Assembly: GCA_006538405.1 (NCBI GenBank)
Contig: BJKQ01000021.1
Coordinates: forward strand, 248,001 to 312,000
Direction of reading: 5' to 3'
Length of the DNA stretch: 64,000 nucleotides
DNA from: Hansfordia pulvinata
Taxonomy: Eukaryota > Ascomycota > Sordariomycetes > Xylariales
Shown here: one piece after another, positions 35,256 to 47,400 of the stretch
How the letters are laid out: the number at the start of each line of letters is the position of its first letter
How positions within the stretch are numbered: position 1 is the stretch's first letter
Program-made: the position numbers and the translations under genes
The notes under the pieces: model-generated
The model's input: the letters and a program-made list of their open reading frames with translations, nothing else
What the model was told of the DNA's origin: nothing
The model's database searches: none

Positions 35256-37577
35256 TTAGTCCGAGTCGTCATCGCTACCCTCGTCGCTTTCTTCTTCCGC
35301 ATCCTCGAACCATTTGACCAGTGGCTGGCATTGCTCACGGACTGTGGCAAACGCGTCGCTAGCCTCCTTCGCTCTCTCGTCTTCCCACCAGCCAATGATG
35401 CCTTCCTCTTCCAGGATGTCGAGGTCATACATCTGCTGGAATAGTGCACCTAGGAGCCTACCGGCGCGTATCGGGTCCACCACTCTCGAACTGCTGGCAC
35501 ACGCTTTGTGTACTGCCAGTGCAAACTCGACCTGTTCTTTAACCGACTCGCCCCCTACGCCAACTTCAGACACAAAAGCTGCCGCCCCTTCTTTGGAAGT
35601 AAGCACCTGCTTCGCAGCCCGAGATGGCTCAAGAGGCGAGGCCTCAGTATTGATTAGTTCGATACCACGCCGGACGAAAGCCGTGGCCACGGCCCGTCGC
35701 ATAGCAGCATCAGAGGCGTTGTTGGCCAGTCTGAGGGAAGTGAATTCGAGCTTCTCGGAGCTGAAGTCGCCGGTCGTCCCCGCAAAGCCTCCAGAAGGCC
35801 ATGGACTGCATCGGCATGGAAGGAAGAGAAGTTCTGGTTCCCAGAGTCGTCGCTAGCGAATGATGAGAGCCGCGATCTCGGCGTGTGCTGGCTGGCTGCT
35901 GCCGAGGCGCCATCGTCATCATCGTCCGACATGAAGTCCTCGTCGGCGAGAGTGGAAACCGAGGAGGTCTCAATGTCGAAGTTCTCCAATGAGTAAATGA
36001 GCGACTTCTGTAGCTGAGACGGGTCATCAGAGTCCGCCTCGTCATCTTCGGGGTTGTGAAAGATGGCTCCTTTTCCTTGCGCGCCAACTGCGGCGCTGTC
36101 AGGGCCCACGGGTTGGCCTTTGTGAGAAACGCACGAGATGGGCGTATTCTCATTTACTACCGTTTGCGGCGCGATGTGAACGCCGAAAGACAGAAGCGCG
36201 CCCGCCTTGATGTTCGCATCCTTGCCAACCGAAACGGCATCAGCGAGAAGGGCATGCTCGATGATGGCGCCGTCCTCAATGATTGCGTCATCCCAAATGA
36301 AGCTATTCTCTATGCGAACATTGTTGCCAATCTTGCAATTCCTGCCGACAGTGGCGCGGCGAATTGTAGATCCCCGCCCCACGTGAGTGTCTTTACCGAT
36401 GATGGAGTCGGATACGCTGGCCGAGTGGTGAATGACGACTTCATCTTCTGCGTAAACATCATGGCGCCGCAGACGGTATGACTGGCCCTTGAGGATGTTG
36501 GCGTCGGGCGTGAAGGGGTAGGCCCAGCCAGCCTGTATGTCACGGGTGATGGCGTCGTACATCTGAAGGGTGTCGGCCCTGGCACTGTAGCCCTGGGATA
36601 CGATTTCGGTATGAATAAGCTTGCCGTTAAGCTCCCAATCCTTGAGGACGCCGTGGAGGAAATTTGCGCGGGGCAATTCGTAGTCGAAGCTCTCGGACCA
36701 CAGGGCAAGAACGTCTGGGGTGCAAATATCGATCTGGGCATCCACGAGGTCGGTGCGGATCTCGAGCTCGGGGTTCTTTAGGATGTCGGGGTCGATGGTG
36801 GCAAAGTGGTCGGCCTGAAGGGGGTTGAATTCCTCGTAGTGAAGACAGCGGTTCTGGCGGGGGTCGACTACAAAGAGCGGAGTGATGCCAGCGGTCTTCG
36901 TGGCATGGCTGGCGGAGCCGGCATCGCGGAGGACCATGGTCACGCAGGAGTCGCGGTTGGCTTCGCGGCGCTGGCGGTGCGCAGCAAGGGCACCATCGAG
37001 AGGGACGTTGGCGACTACATCGCCATGAACAAGAACAAAGTCGCCACCGATAAAGCCACGGCTGTCGAGATCGCGCAGGAAGTCACCGATGGACTTTGCG
37101 TCGGCGACGCGAATGAACTCGAGCAGCGAGAAGGGGCATGAGCGGGAAATGGGCGACCAGCGGGATTCGTTGACGTAGCGTTCGATCTGCTCGCTGTGGG
37201 AGCCGCAATAGATGAAGACCTCTTGAACGCCGTTCATGGCGAGGAACTCGAGCGTGTATTCAATGAGTGGCGTGTTGGCCAGAGGAAGGAGACACTGCAA
37301 GGGTGCTGTTTCAGTAATGGCCCGTGATCGGGGATAGCCAGCGCGGGCGTCGCGACGTACTCTTGGTTTCTCGACGGAGAAGGGTTCGAATCTGTCCTGG
37401 AAGGTGTCGGCGATGATCTAGAGGCTCGGGGTCAGCTAGACGGCCCAGAGAAATGACGAGAGTGAGTTATGAGGTACGGGGCGGGGGACTGACAACGGCC
37501 TGGAGGGCATCTTCTCTCTTCTCTTCGGCCCCAGCCTTGCCGGCCTTCTTGCCCGAGCCAGCGGGGCGGGGGGGCAT
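35256..37577 (-). CDS. GCD6: Translation initiation factor eIF2B subunit epsilon, with a one-base frameshift
   Basis: Exons: 37577-37494, 37417-37361 and 37294-35256. Introns of 76 and 66 bases use donors GTCAGT and GTACGT. The spliced start reads through ALQAVIIADTFQDRF to KPRCLLPLANTPLIEYTLEF, the hallmark of this subunit. A nucleotidyltransferase-like domain (about residues 25-270) is followed by left-handed beta-helix repeats (IIGKDTHVGRGSTIRR, IEDGAIIEHALLADAV), an acidic linker, and a C-terminal W2/eIF5C domain ending GWWEDERAKEA and an acidic tail. eIF2B-epsilon is the catalytic subunit of the GDP-GTP exchange factor for eIF2 and is essential in yeast. The reading frame breaks in the W2 domain at the four-C run 35778-35781 (GGGG on the coding strand): upstream homology (FHADAVHGLLEAL) is in one frame and downstream homology (GDFSSEKLEFTSLRL) in another. 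One extra base would rejoin them to about 725 residues. A homopolymer sequencing error is most likely; a true mutation is possible. Confidence 0.93.
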
Positions 37578-40500
37578 TGTGAGACGCAAATTCGCAGTCG
37601 ATGGGAAAGGGAGGTGAGGCGGACAATATCAACGGGGTCGGAGCAGCCTTGACGGGCGCTGGTTAGTGTGCGAGGCGACGGGTGTGGGCGCGATGCGGAG
37701 TTTTGGCGATGTCGGAAGAGACGTCAAGCCGTGAGTCAAACAACCGGACGGGCAGCACAGACAGAAATTCCGGCCTTCGCTGTATGACTGCTTACACGCC
37801 CACCCATGGAGGGGCAGCGCAGGGCCTAAGGTACCTTGACAGGGGAATGGTGGGGTGATTAGCAAGTCTCTCGCAGCGAAACAGCCCGCGAGAAGTACTC
37901 ATCCTTGGGGCGTTTCAAGGTACCGGCTCGCGGGGCTGTCCGTCCAGCTGCTGAGGAGGGAGCAGATATGGTAAATAGACCGGACAGAGGCCTGCATGCC
38001 AATCTAGACACACCGGGCTGGCACCTTTAAAATACATCGCGCCTTTTGGTGAGACAACTCGGCCTCGTCCCCGTCCCTGAAAGCATCTATCTCTCTACTC
38101 CGGCGCATCCCAACACGCTCAAAGCAGATCGGCCAAATTTGCTTACCTCGTGACTGTCAACAGTCCATCCTGCACTTGCGGTAGCTGCTCAAATAGGGCA
38201 AGTTACCAGTTGCGAGATACAGTGCCTATGGCTCTGTCGCTTTGTTTGTATGCAAAAGAGCTCTCTGCGCCCTAGGTGGTTCAAGAAAGCATTTTGTACC
38301 CGCGACGCACGCGCCGCCGCGAGGAAGGCTTGCCAGAATTCCATCCCAGCTCAACGCGCACAGCTGCAGTGGTTCGCGCCTTTACGAAATGTTCCCAACT
38401 CCGAAATGGAATCGCGGCCTCTGTTTTCGTGCCATGGCACCACTGACACGGAACAAACGCAACTGGTTCTCTCGATGACCTGCAAACTGGCGTGTGGTCC
38501 CGCGGGCTATCTGAGTCTCAGCAACGGCCACGCCCAGCCCAAGCATCACCCAGCCGCACTCGTATCATCGTTGCGTGGGTCCAGTGTCATTGTTCCCGAG
38601 CGAAGCTTTCCCCTAGGGAGAGCAGCTGCACCCACACAGAGGTTGGAATGGGCGGCTGCACCTCGGCGTGCCAGGCCATCCCCAGTGTCTCACGACGCCG
38701 AGCTGGTCAGCCACAACGCCGTACTACGAGTACGCGTGTGGCTTGACGGAAACAACGTTGCAGGCATCCAAGGACGGACTGAGCGGCCCATGATCAACCT
38801 TGAAGGACAAGGTCGGGCGAGATTGGGGAACGGACCGTTCTAGACCGGCGCCAACCCTGTTCGTGCCCTGTCCTCATGTCGAGTCTGGTGTTTCCCGCCA
38901 GCCCGGCACGGGATCCAACCGCCCCAACTTTCCCGTTCTAGACCAGTCCATCACGGGCTATCAGCCCACCGGCGGCTCTCGGCAGCGCTGCTGATACGCG
39001 TGTGCGCTACGACTTGGGATGCTTGGGGGTTGGTGAAGATCAGAGGCTGGTGCAGGCGAAGCATCACCGTTCCTGCTCTCTGCTACGAGGAGTCCTGGCC
39101 ACGCGCCGGTTTCGGACTGTTCAGAGAATTTGGTCTGCTGCATCAGCGTGTCTGCAGGGGCACTTTTGCAGCCTGTTTCAAGAGGCTATCGCCGTCGTCT
39201 CCGGTCCCTCTCAGACTGACAACTCGCCCACTTGCTTGCTGGTCTAATGTGATCTCGTCCTTTGGTCAGAATCTGTACGAGTAGTATGGCCGAGGCCCGC
39301 CTGGTCTTCCGACCAAGATAATGCCCTTGCAGCTCCCGAAATCTAAGCCACAGCCTATAGAACTCCATCAATCCTCTTAGCTTAACCTACGAGTACCTGG
39401 CCCCCAGGTCTGGTGCGGCAGCAAGCGATGATCTATAATTAAACATACCGCTCTCTGCCAATTCCATACGTAATAGTTCACAGCTGGCCCTCCTACATAA
39501 CGCACCGAGAGCTGAAGATACGAGGTAAATGTATGTACTTGCAGCCCCTGCGCCTAGTATGGGCAGTTTTTTGTGCACCTGCCCTGCCTCGCATCAACCG
39601 CGAAACGCCCTCGATATTGAGAGAGTAAACTTTCAAGAATTCGAACGCCATCAGATAGAAGCACCTCGTGAGGTCGCAGCTCATGCCCTAAGCTCTGTAC
39701 TCCATTTTCAACTGGTCGTAACGCAGGTGCTCCCTGCCTCGATGGACTTGATGCAACATTCCGTGTTGCCGCCCCAGCGGGAGGCTAGAAAGGTCTGAAG
39801 GCTGCCACCGGGAACCTAGAACTCGACAGACCGTCGATAACGAAACACCTTCCCTGTTCCGCGGACCGTCACGAGGCTACGGCACGCGTCCGCCGCGGGA
39901 GACTCTCCCTTGTCGAGTCCACCGCCTCTGTCGTCATCAGGAGAGCCCTGGAGCGCATTGATGAAACCTCTTGCCCACCACGGCCGAAACGCACGGCTTG
40001 CACTCCCTTCACCGTAGTTCGGTCGACGCCACACCACAGGGTCTGGGTCAGCAGGCTTTCTGCTTGGTGATTTTGGCCTTGCCGCCACCTCGGAACGGGC
40101 TTGTTCTTGTGTGACGTACATGGCTCAGCTTTCTGGCTTCTGTTGCCCGTTGTATCCTATCACGGACACATCGCACACGCCGACTCGTGTGTCCCACCCC
40201 CGGCCATCGGTTGTTCGTGCCCGAAGATGGACCCCCTGCCCCTGTATTCTGTCTCCTCGCACACAGATGGCCGCGCACACCTCGCCTGCACTCACCTCAG
40301 CCCGGTGAGATCCAGACTTTGTCGATCTTTCTCGGCCCTTGGCACCACGTTGCAATGGGACCCCTCCTGTGCCCACTCTCTCTTATTGCACCCAGTGCTG
40401 GTTTGGGATCTCGCACGAGTACGCTCCGAGGTGTGCACTCTGATGGTCCGGACCATGGCCGATCCGGCTCAGGCCTTGCCCTGTCGGACAACACGCCGTC

Positions 40501-42039
40501 GGTAGGAAAGGCGGCCGAGCCCAAACAGCCTCGTCGGGAAAGAAGCAGGGGTGTCTTGTCGTGGATCGGACAACCCCATATGTCCCCATGTCGACACATC
40601 TGGGGGGTGTGATGCGTGACGATGATACTGTACACAGCAGCTATCGAATGGGCTGGACCGCGCCCCCATCAAGGCCCGAACAATCGTTTCTCGGGTCAGA
40701 CGACTCGCCCCCTTCCCCCTCACACAGCCACCACCACGGCTGTTAATAAGAGCTTTGCCCCCGCGTTCAGCTCCCCGTCGACAATCCTACCAGAGTGTCC
40801 ACCTTACAGTTTGCATGATCTACTGCGGCAACACAGCTCGGAACGAACACATAACAATCATGGCTGCGCCCTTAATCCCATCCTGCACGCTCGCCAATCC
40901 CCGCAACAACCCGCCTTGAAAGACACGACAGGACATCGACGTTGGGTAGTCGAAGCGACAGCTAGGAGCACTGAGCACACCGGCGCACAAAGATGGCCGT
41001 ATTCAGATGGACGCGCGAAATCCACGTCATCGAAAACAGATTCGACCCGGGCCCAACAAGTCAGCATACATTCCAGGCCAGTGGAGAACCGTCATAGGCG
41101 TCAACATCCTCCGATCAGCTCGCCTGAATGAGTGAAGTCTCAGGTTCTTGAACACGACCAAGGGGCTGGCCGATAGTAACACCGCACCAGCATCAACGTC
41201 CAGCACCACACCGCTCTGTGCAAGACCTCGGGGGTTCTGCAGGCCCAGTAACCGAACTTGATGAGACGAATATTTGGGAATGAAGCGCCGCATTGCTACG
41301 GCGTAAACGAACCACCGAAACGGACTTACGCAAACGCCAGTCGTTTCATCAACATCGAGCAGCTTACAGTCGAGATCCGTCCCTGGCCAAGGCGTCGTCG
41401 CAAGGCAAGACGCCATTTTGAGTTGAGACCTAGTTAGGTCTACTTGCCAACAGTGTTCATGCTATCGACAATCTCGCTCACGAGTACAAACCTCAGACCA
41501 CGACGAAAATTTCGAGATCGACACCAGGCTCTATACCTAGTTTATGCCATATTCCAGGTCACCAGGGCTGCAGGTTCCGTCTTGCTCCTAAAGGTGCTCG
41601 ATCACGACGCTTCGTTACAACGACACAAAACGTTACAGGACGGAAAGTACGAGATACCAAAAGGGAATATAGTCCAGCATTGCTTCTGCGGGGTATACAT
41701 ATATTCAACTCATCATCTTGCACATCAATCACGCCATTCGAACGTCGTTCCATCACACCAACGGCCGTGGCGTGGGGTTGACGAGGCATTTGCCCGACTC
41801 AATCGCAATCGTGACAGAAAATGCAAGTAAATGGGGGGCATCCAAACGGGAGATCGCCAAACACCATCACCAACGAAGCGTCCGATCGCAATCGCCAACC
41901 CGACGGATTTACGCTGCTTCTTCAAAAACACAAACCACCACATTTCCGGAACTGACATGCCGAGATATGTACAAGGGAAATGGGGGAAACGTCAAAACAC
42001 ACACTCGAGAGAACCTGCGGCTTCGTGGCGGGGTACTTC
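37578..42039. other. 4.5 kb with no firm gene
   Basis: The first few hundred bases form the eIF2B-epsilon promoter. Open frames such as + strand 38250-38843 and 40101-40505 show no domain and are overlapped by others. One weak spliced hypothetical gene is listed separately at 41027-41416. TACGAGTA motifs lie at 38725, 39276 and 39388, with near matches CACGAGTA at about 40416 and 41480. The last few hundred bases hold the SKN7 3' flank. Confidence 0.45.
41027..41416 (-). CDS. Hypothetical small protein, two exons (weak)
   Basis: A possible 98-residue protein: exon 1 is 41416-41330 (starts MASCLATTPWPGTDLD) and exon 2 is 41236-41027, separated by a 93-base intron with a consensus GTAAGT donor and a CTGCAG acceptor; phases agree. 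The frame also stays open through the intron, so splicing is not required. No signal peptide, membrane segment or known domain is visible. The only support is the good splice donor and a natural-looking composition in exon 1. It could equally be a chance frame downstream of SKN7. Confidence 0.22.
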   Translation of the reverse strand: MASCLATTPWPGTDLDCKLLDVDETTGVCVSPFRWFVYAVAMRRFIPKYSSHQVRLLGLQNPRGLAQSGVVLDVDAGAVLLSASPLVVFKNLRLHSFRRADRRMLTPMTVLHWPGMYADLLGPGRICFR

Positions 42040-44497
42040 TCATTGCTGGTAGCCGCCTGGCGCCGCGTACATCCGTTGGCGTTTCTCGGGAGGTCCGTCC
42101 TGCCGCATGCCGTCGGGCAGTCGTTGCTGGCTTCCCATTGCCGTCATCATCTGATGTCCCTGATGCCCTTGGTGGTTTTGCTGGCCTTGATAGTGCTGCT
42201 GCGGTTTTTGGGAACCGCCTGGAGTCATGACCATTTGCTGACCACTCCCTGCACTCAAGTACCCGCCCTGCTCCTGGTTGATACTTGGAGAAGCTTGGTG
42301 CATCTGACTGGGGGAATGCCAGGAGGCACTGGTCGCGGGTGATTGGATCGGAGTTGTCTCAAACTTCTGTACGCCGGTTGACGAAGCGGCAGACAGAGGC
42401 GCCATGTTCATACCCTGGTTGGGATACCCACCAGGCGTGGGTGGTTGGGCGGACCCGCCATTGCTATACATGGAGTCCATCATGTTTTCCTGGGGTGGGT
42501 GCCGCAGGTAATGGCTCAGGTGTCTTCGGATCTTGCCAATCATTCCCTCCTTAGTGAACGGCTTCGCAAGCACGTCTCGCATTCCTGTCACATGGTCAGC
42601 CACAAAGCCCGGTTCGAATCCGCGTGCGACGGCAGGGCGACTTACCCCAGTGGAAATACATCTCGAGATCCTGCTGGTTGATGTTGGAAGTCATGGCGAT
42701 GATGGGAACGTTGGGCATGACCTCGCGAATCATCACGGTGGCCGACACGCCATCAAGCTGAGGCATAACAATGTCCATGAAGATCAGATCGTAGTATTGC
42801 GGTTTCGCGTTGACCTTGTTCACGGCTTCAATACCGTCACGCTGTCGGGGTTGTTAGCAGTGGGAATTGACATCTTGGCGGATGCTGGACTCACGGCAAC
42901 TTCCACGCCACAGTCATACTGGGAGAGGAATTTGGAACCGATTCGAGAGCACGTCTTGTCGTCTTCGACCAACAAGATAACGGGCTTTTTCATACCCCAA
43001 GGGCTCCCACCGGGCTGGGACGTCTCCGGCGGGGTCTGCGAGTGAATAGGCTGTGTGCTGACCTGCGGGGTTTGTCCCACAGCTCCTTCCTGCACAGGCC
43101 TATTGTACGGGATATTACCCATGTGTTCTGCTGAGAAAGGATCTATCCCGATGGTTTGGCCAACAGGGTACACCATGTGACGCATGTCGTTCATCGGATC
43201 ATGCATGAACGGGTTGAAACCGGACGAATTGGGGGGGGCCATGACATGTGCAGACGAGCCGGCAGACTCGGGAGACGCGCCTGGCTGATGTGCGAAAGCA
43301 ATCGACATGCGCTTCAGATCGGGGTCTGCGGCATGATCCATCGACAGGTTGTTGAGTATGTCGCGGGCACGTCGGAGCTCCTGGGGCGCATCTTGCATCC
43401 CGTCCGCGAGGAAGTTCAGGTTACTCTGATTGTTGTATGCGGGCGCTGCATGGGTTGCGCTGGGGGCCGACTTGCGGATGCTCTTGTGATCCAGTTCGAG
43501 CCTGGCGAGATGGTTGAGAAGCTCACTATGAACCTGGTTTTGCGCGCGCACAAGGTTCTGCAGATGCATGATTTGCTCTACGAAAACCTTGTTGTGGCTG
43601 ACGATCTCAGTGTAGGATTCCTGGAGCGACTGAACCTGGTGCTGAGTCGCCGCGAACTGTTCAGACAGGGCCGCGACTTGCTGGTTGGCGGATATATTGT
43701 ACTGATCACCTTCGCCTTGCGCTTTTCTCGGGGCAGGTGCTTTCCTCCGGATGTTGTCGAGATTGTCCTTTCTGTCAGCTCTGAATTCCGGATGTTTGAA
43801 CTCCCAGGCCTGGCAATTGAACATGTCAGCGTCTGGCCGTCTTGTCTGAAGTGGCTAACTTGATCCATCGCACTGACTGGGGAACGGGCAAGTCATACCG
43901 ATGGTCCGTACGGCGATTGGCCCGTCTCGTCATTGTGGCGAACTTTGTGGAAGTCGTATTTGTTGAGCTGCCGCACGAAACTCGCGAAGTTGCTGTGTTT
44001 GAAGTGCTTCGGCAAGATAGTCTTGGTGAATTTCTCGTTCTGTTTTATGTCAGCGCGACGTTGAGCAGGTCGTGGGGCAGACACGGCCGATGGCCCACGA
44101 TGAAATCAACATGTGGCGTTTTGGCATACCTCAAGAACGACGAAACTGTCTCCTCCATCACCCCACCTGACAACTTCACTGTACTGAGGGTCCTCGAGCA
44201 TCCTGGGGAAAGTAGGGTCAGCGCTTGCGCAACTCGTAGCCTGAGAAGCCCAGCTTGCGGACGATGAGGGCGGGTGAAGTCGGGCCATACTTGTACAGTT
44301 TGCGAACCTGGAACGAGAAGAATGGGTTTGTTAGCCGGTCGTTCCTGGGTTTGCTCATTGAACTGCGTGGGGGACGAGCTCGGCACACTTCGCGCCCAAC
44401 ATCGCAGATGGCCTTCAAAGCTGGCGCGGGGGGCACTTACAAAGTCACTGGAGTTGTTGTTGCCCTGGGCAGCGGCGATGTCGCTGTCGGCCGGCAT
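42040..44497 (-). CDS. SKN7: SKN7-type response regulator transcription factor
   Basis: Seven exons: 44497-44441, 44307-44291 (17 bases), 44202-44130, 44039-43899, 43809-42895, 42841-42646 and 42584-42040, giving 647 residues. All six introns have GT donors and AG acceptors with matching phases. An HSF-type DNA-binding domain (about residues 16-115) is rebuilt across the first exons: [50 protein letters not shown] coiled coil covers about 138-201. A receiver domain begins near 371, with the acidic pair Asp379-Asp380, phospho-acceptor Asp424 ([11 protein letters not shown]), Thr452 and Lys474 (AKPF) all present. A Gln/Pro/Gly-rich tail follows. SKN7 takes phosphate from the HPt protein of the osmosensing two-component pathway and works in the nucleus in oxidative, osmotic and cell-wall stress. 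No in-frame ATG lies upstream of the chosen start, though the frame is open. Confidence 0.95.
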
Positions 44498-47400
44498 GGT
44501 GGCTGTGGTGAGGGCAAGTCTGCCCTGAAGGGCCGCGATGAGGCGGCGGGTCTGGTTAGATGAAGGGGCCGCGCCGGCGCCGATGTGGCAGTCGCGCCCA
44601 CAAGGAGGCCGCTGGGGTTTGAGCAATGCCTCAGCGACCGATCAAGGAAAAGCCAGGCAGGCTCGGGATTGGGCGACAAAGAACAGCAGTCAATGACCCC
44701 TCCTCGGTTCGGAAGCTGCGCTGCGCTGAAGGATGACCAATGGGGTAGGTGACACAAGCCGGGTTGGGCGAGCGAAAGGCTGAAGATTTGACACGAAGTA
44801 TTATGACGCCGAAGGATTGCGAGAATTGGCGGCGACACTCTGATCTTCGAACCAAGGGGTAGAGTTGTTTGTGAGCGCGCTGATTAAGGCGGTCGCCGCG
44901 ACGGCGGAAGTCCTGGTGAGAAATGTGATGCTGGAGACAGGGCTGAAGGGATGGTTAGGAAGGCCAGGCGTATTTGTCGGAGCGGCGCCCTAGGAAGTAG
45001 CCGTACGGTACGGGAATGATCCAGGTGGACGAGCGAGAGTAGCAAGTAGGAGATGGTCGAGGCCAGCTGGGGTCGAGACGGGCGAATAAGGAGGACGAGG
45101 CGAGGCGTGGGGAGGGCGAGCAGCAGCGGTAGCAGCAGCCAGCGGGAGCGTGGGTGGTGGTGTGGGCGAGCGGCGTGTATGACGTTCTTTTTATGAATCG
45201 GGTCGGCCTGTCGCGCTCAGCTCGGGCCCGTCAAGCATGACTTGAATGGACAGGCAGAGAGGGCTGGCAGGCGACTGGGGACTGCAGACAGAATGGAGAC
45301 CGGAGAACTGGAGACAGGACAGGCACGCACGGAGGAAGGTGACTGGCTGGCTGGCGCCTACTGCTGGGGCACGGACGGCGGGAGGGTGGAAGAGCGCAGG
45401 GAGTTGTTGGGTGCGGGTGATCTGTGACGGCCTAACGAGGTGATGAGCGTGGCCACGCAGGGCGGTGGACAGAGGGCGAGCTGGACGGGACGGCTGGGGG
45501 GACCTCCAGTCTGGGACCGCAGGGAGGAGTCGAGTATCTGGAGGTCACTCGAGGAATCGGGCCAGTGACGGACGAGCGTCTTGCTGATTGATCGGGCGCT
45601 GGGCGCCGGTGTCTCGTACCCCGTAACTGGAGAAAGGGCGTGGACCACGGCTTGGGTCCAAATGCGGTGGCGGCGGGGACGAGCTGGAGACAAGACCCGA
45701 GCAGCAGCACAAGCAGTGCGATGCTGCTGTCAGCTGGTTCATCCATGTGCTCCTTGGTATTCACGCATTCCGGCCTCGATTCAACCTCAGCCACAGCACT
45801 GGTGGCATCGGCCTCGCAACGAGACCGCGCCGTCGATTCTCTCCGGGTACGCTGGAGTACTTTTGGACAAGGCGACCGTGACGGAGCCCAATGAGAACAG
45901 CCGGACTGGAGAGCGATGGGGCGAAGGTGGGGTGGGGGGCCTGACGCTGCTCCTCGGCGACAAATCGACTGCAAGGCTGTCGGAAAGGCTAACCCCTTTT
46001 GGCTGGCATCCTTTGCCGGCTGCCGATATCCTCAAGCTGGGCTTCCAGTTCCAGTGCTCCTCGAGTACCGAAGGCACTCGTACCTGGCGTCTTGAGTGCG
46101 AGAGGACACGCGACGAGGGTGCGGGTGGCGTGGCCGTCCATCCAAGAGCGCGGACATCTGCCCAGAATGGACACGGCCGTCCGTACCCTGCCGAGAAGAT
46201 AGCTGGGCATATCTCCATCTGTATCTCTGCGTCCCCTACTTTCCACGACGCGCACGAGTGCCAGAGTCAGAGGGGCCTTTTCTGGCAAGTACCTATCAGT
46301 ACGAGTACCCAGCGGCGAGTCATGGAGGAGCCGGTCCTCGATTATGTACATCCATTGTAGGAACCGGTTGCCTGGCACGCCTGGTCGTGCGATGGCCGCA
46401 CCTCAATTTTTTCCACTCCGAGGTACTTTGAATACGAGTACGTCCACGCAATACGCGATTGATCCACCTTCCGGAGACAATGAACGGCAAGCTGTCATCG
46501 ACCGCTGCTCGCTGCGCATGGCCCACGGCTCCTGCGCTGAGGCATCAAGCGTACACCCAATGCAATGCTAGCTGAACTCTCATCAGAATCTCAAATATGT
46601 ATAAGCATTTCTGTATGCTGCACATCACTTAGGTGTCTGGCCTTTGCGAAAGATGAGGCTACTTGTCAGGTAGACGAGGTACTGAAGCTCACATCGAAGT
46701 TCATGTAGACCGTTGGATCCACTCGCTCCCGTCTGTGACGACAACCAAGACTGACCCTGGCCTAATGACTGCTGCGCTGCGGAATGTGATGGGCCTCTTT
46801 TTGACCTGTCTTGCTTCGTTTCGTTGTCCGCCCTCGTCTCAAGCGGCACCAAGCAATCACGCGGCCAATGCCTGGCTCGTAGGATGCTCGGCCTTTCGCA
46901 ACACGAGAACCCTCTCACAAATCCACAACTAATATTCTTCCTTTCTCTCCGCACCCTTCGGTCGCAAGGCCTCCGGTCGTCACAAGTCCGAGCCTAGCCG
47001 GCAGTTGCTCAGCCGCGTCAGGTGACCTTGCTGCGGTTCTGGTGGGACATGCGACAGCGAGATCTGGAACGTGCGGATCCCAGCCGGAACCAAGCATCGT
47101 CGGTTGCAGCCGCGCCAGCCTGCAAAAAAAAAAAAAAAAAAAAAAAAAAGTACTCGTATCCTCCGCATCGTGCCACCTCCCTCCCCCATTCATCGCATAC
47201 GCAGAAATACCTCGACACACACACGCGCGCACACGCATACACACCTACGAAGATAGTGAGAGAGGGTGAGTGAGTGTTGATGGTGGGCCCGAGAGCGGCT
47301 GCGGGGCATCAGCAAAGTCTATGCTACCACGTGACCGGGTTCGCCCACAGTTCCTGAACGCGTGCCAGCCTGGCCGGCACCCCCAGCTCCGTTGCAAACA

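Noticed and set aside
42611..42621. GGTTCGAATCC, identical to a tRNA T-arm (B box)
   Set aside because: It lies inside the 61-base last intron of SKN7. No A box, acceptor stem or anticodon stem could be formed with the preceding 70 bases.
45581..46360. 259-codon open frame, + strand
   Set aside because: Starts with TTG rather than ATG, no domain, and is overlapped by long minus-strand frames.
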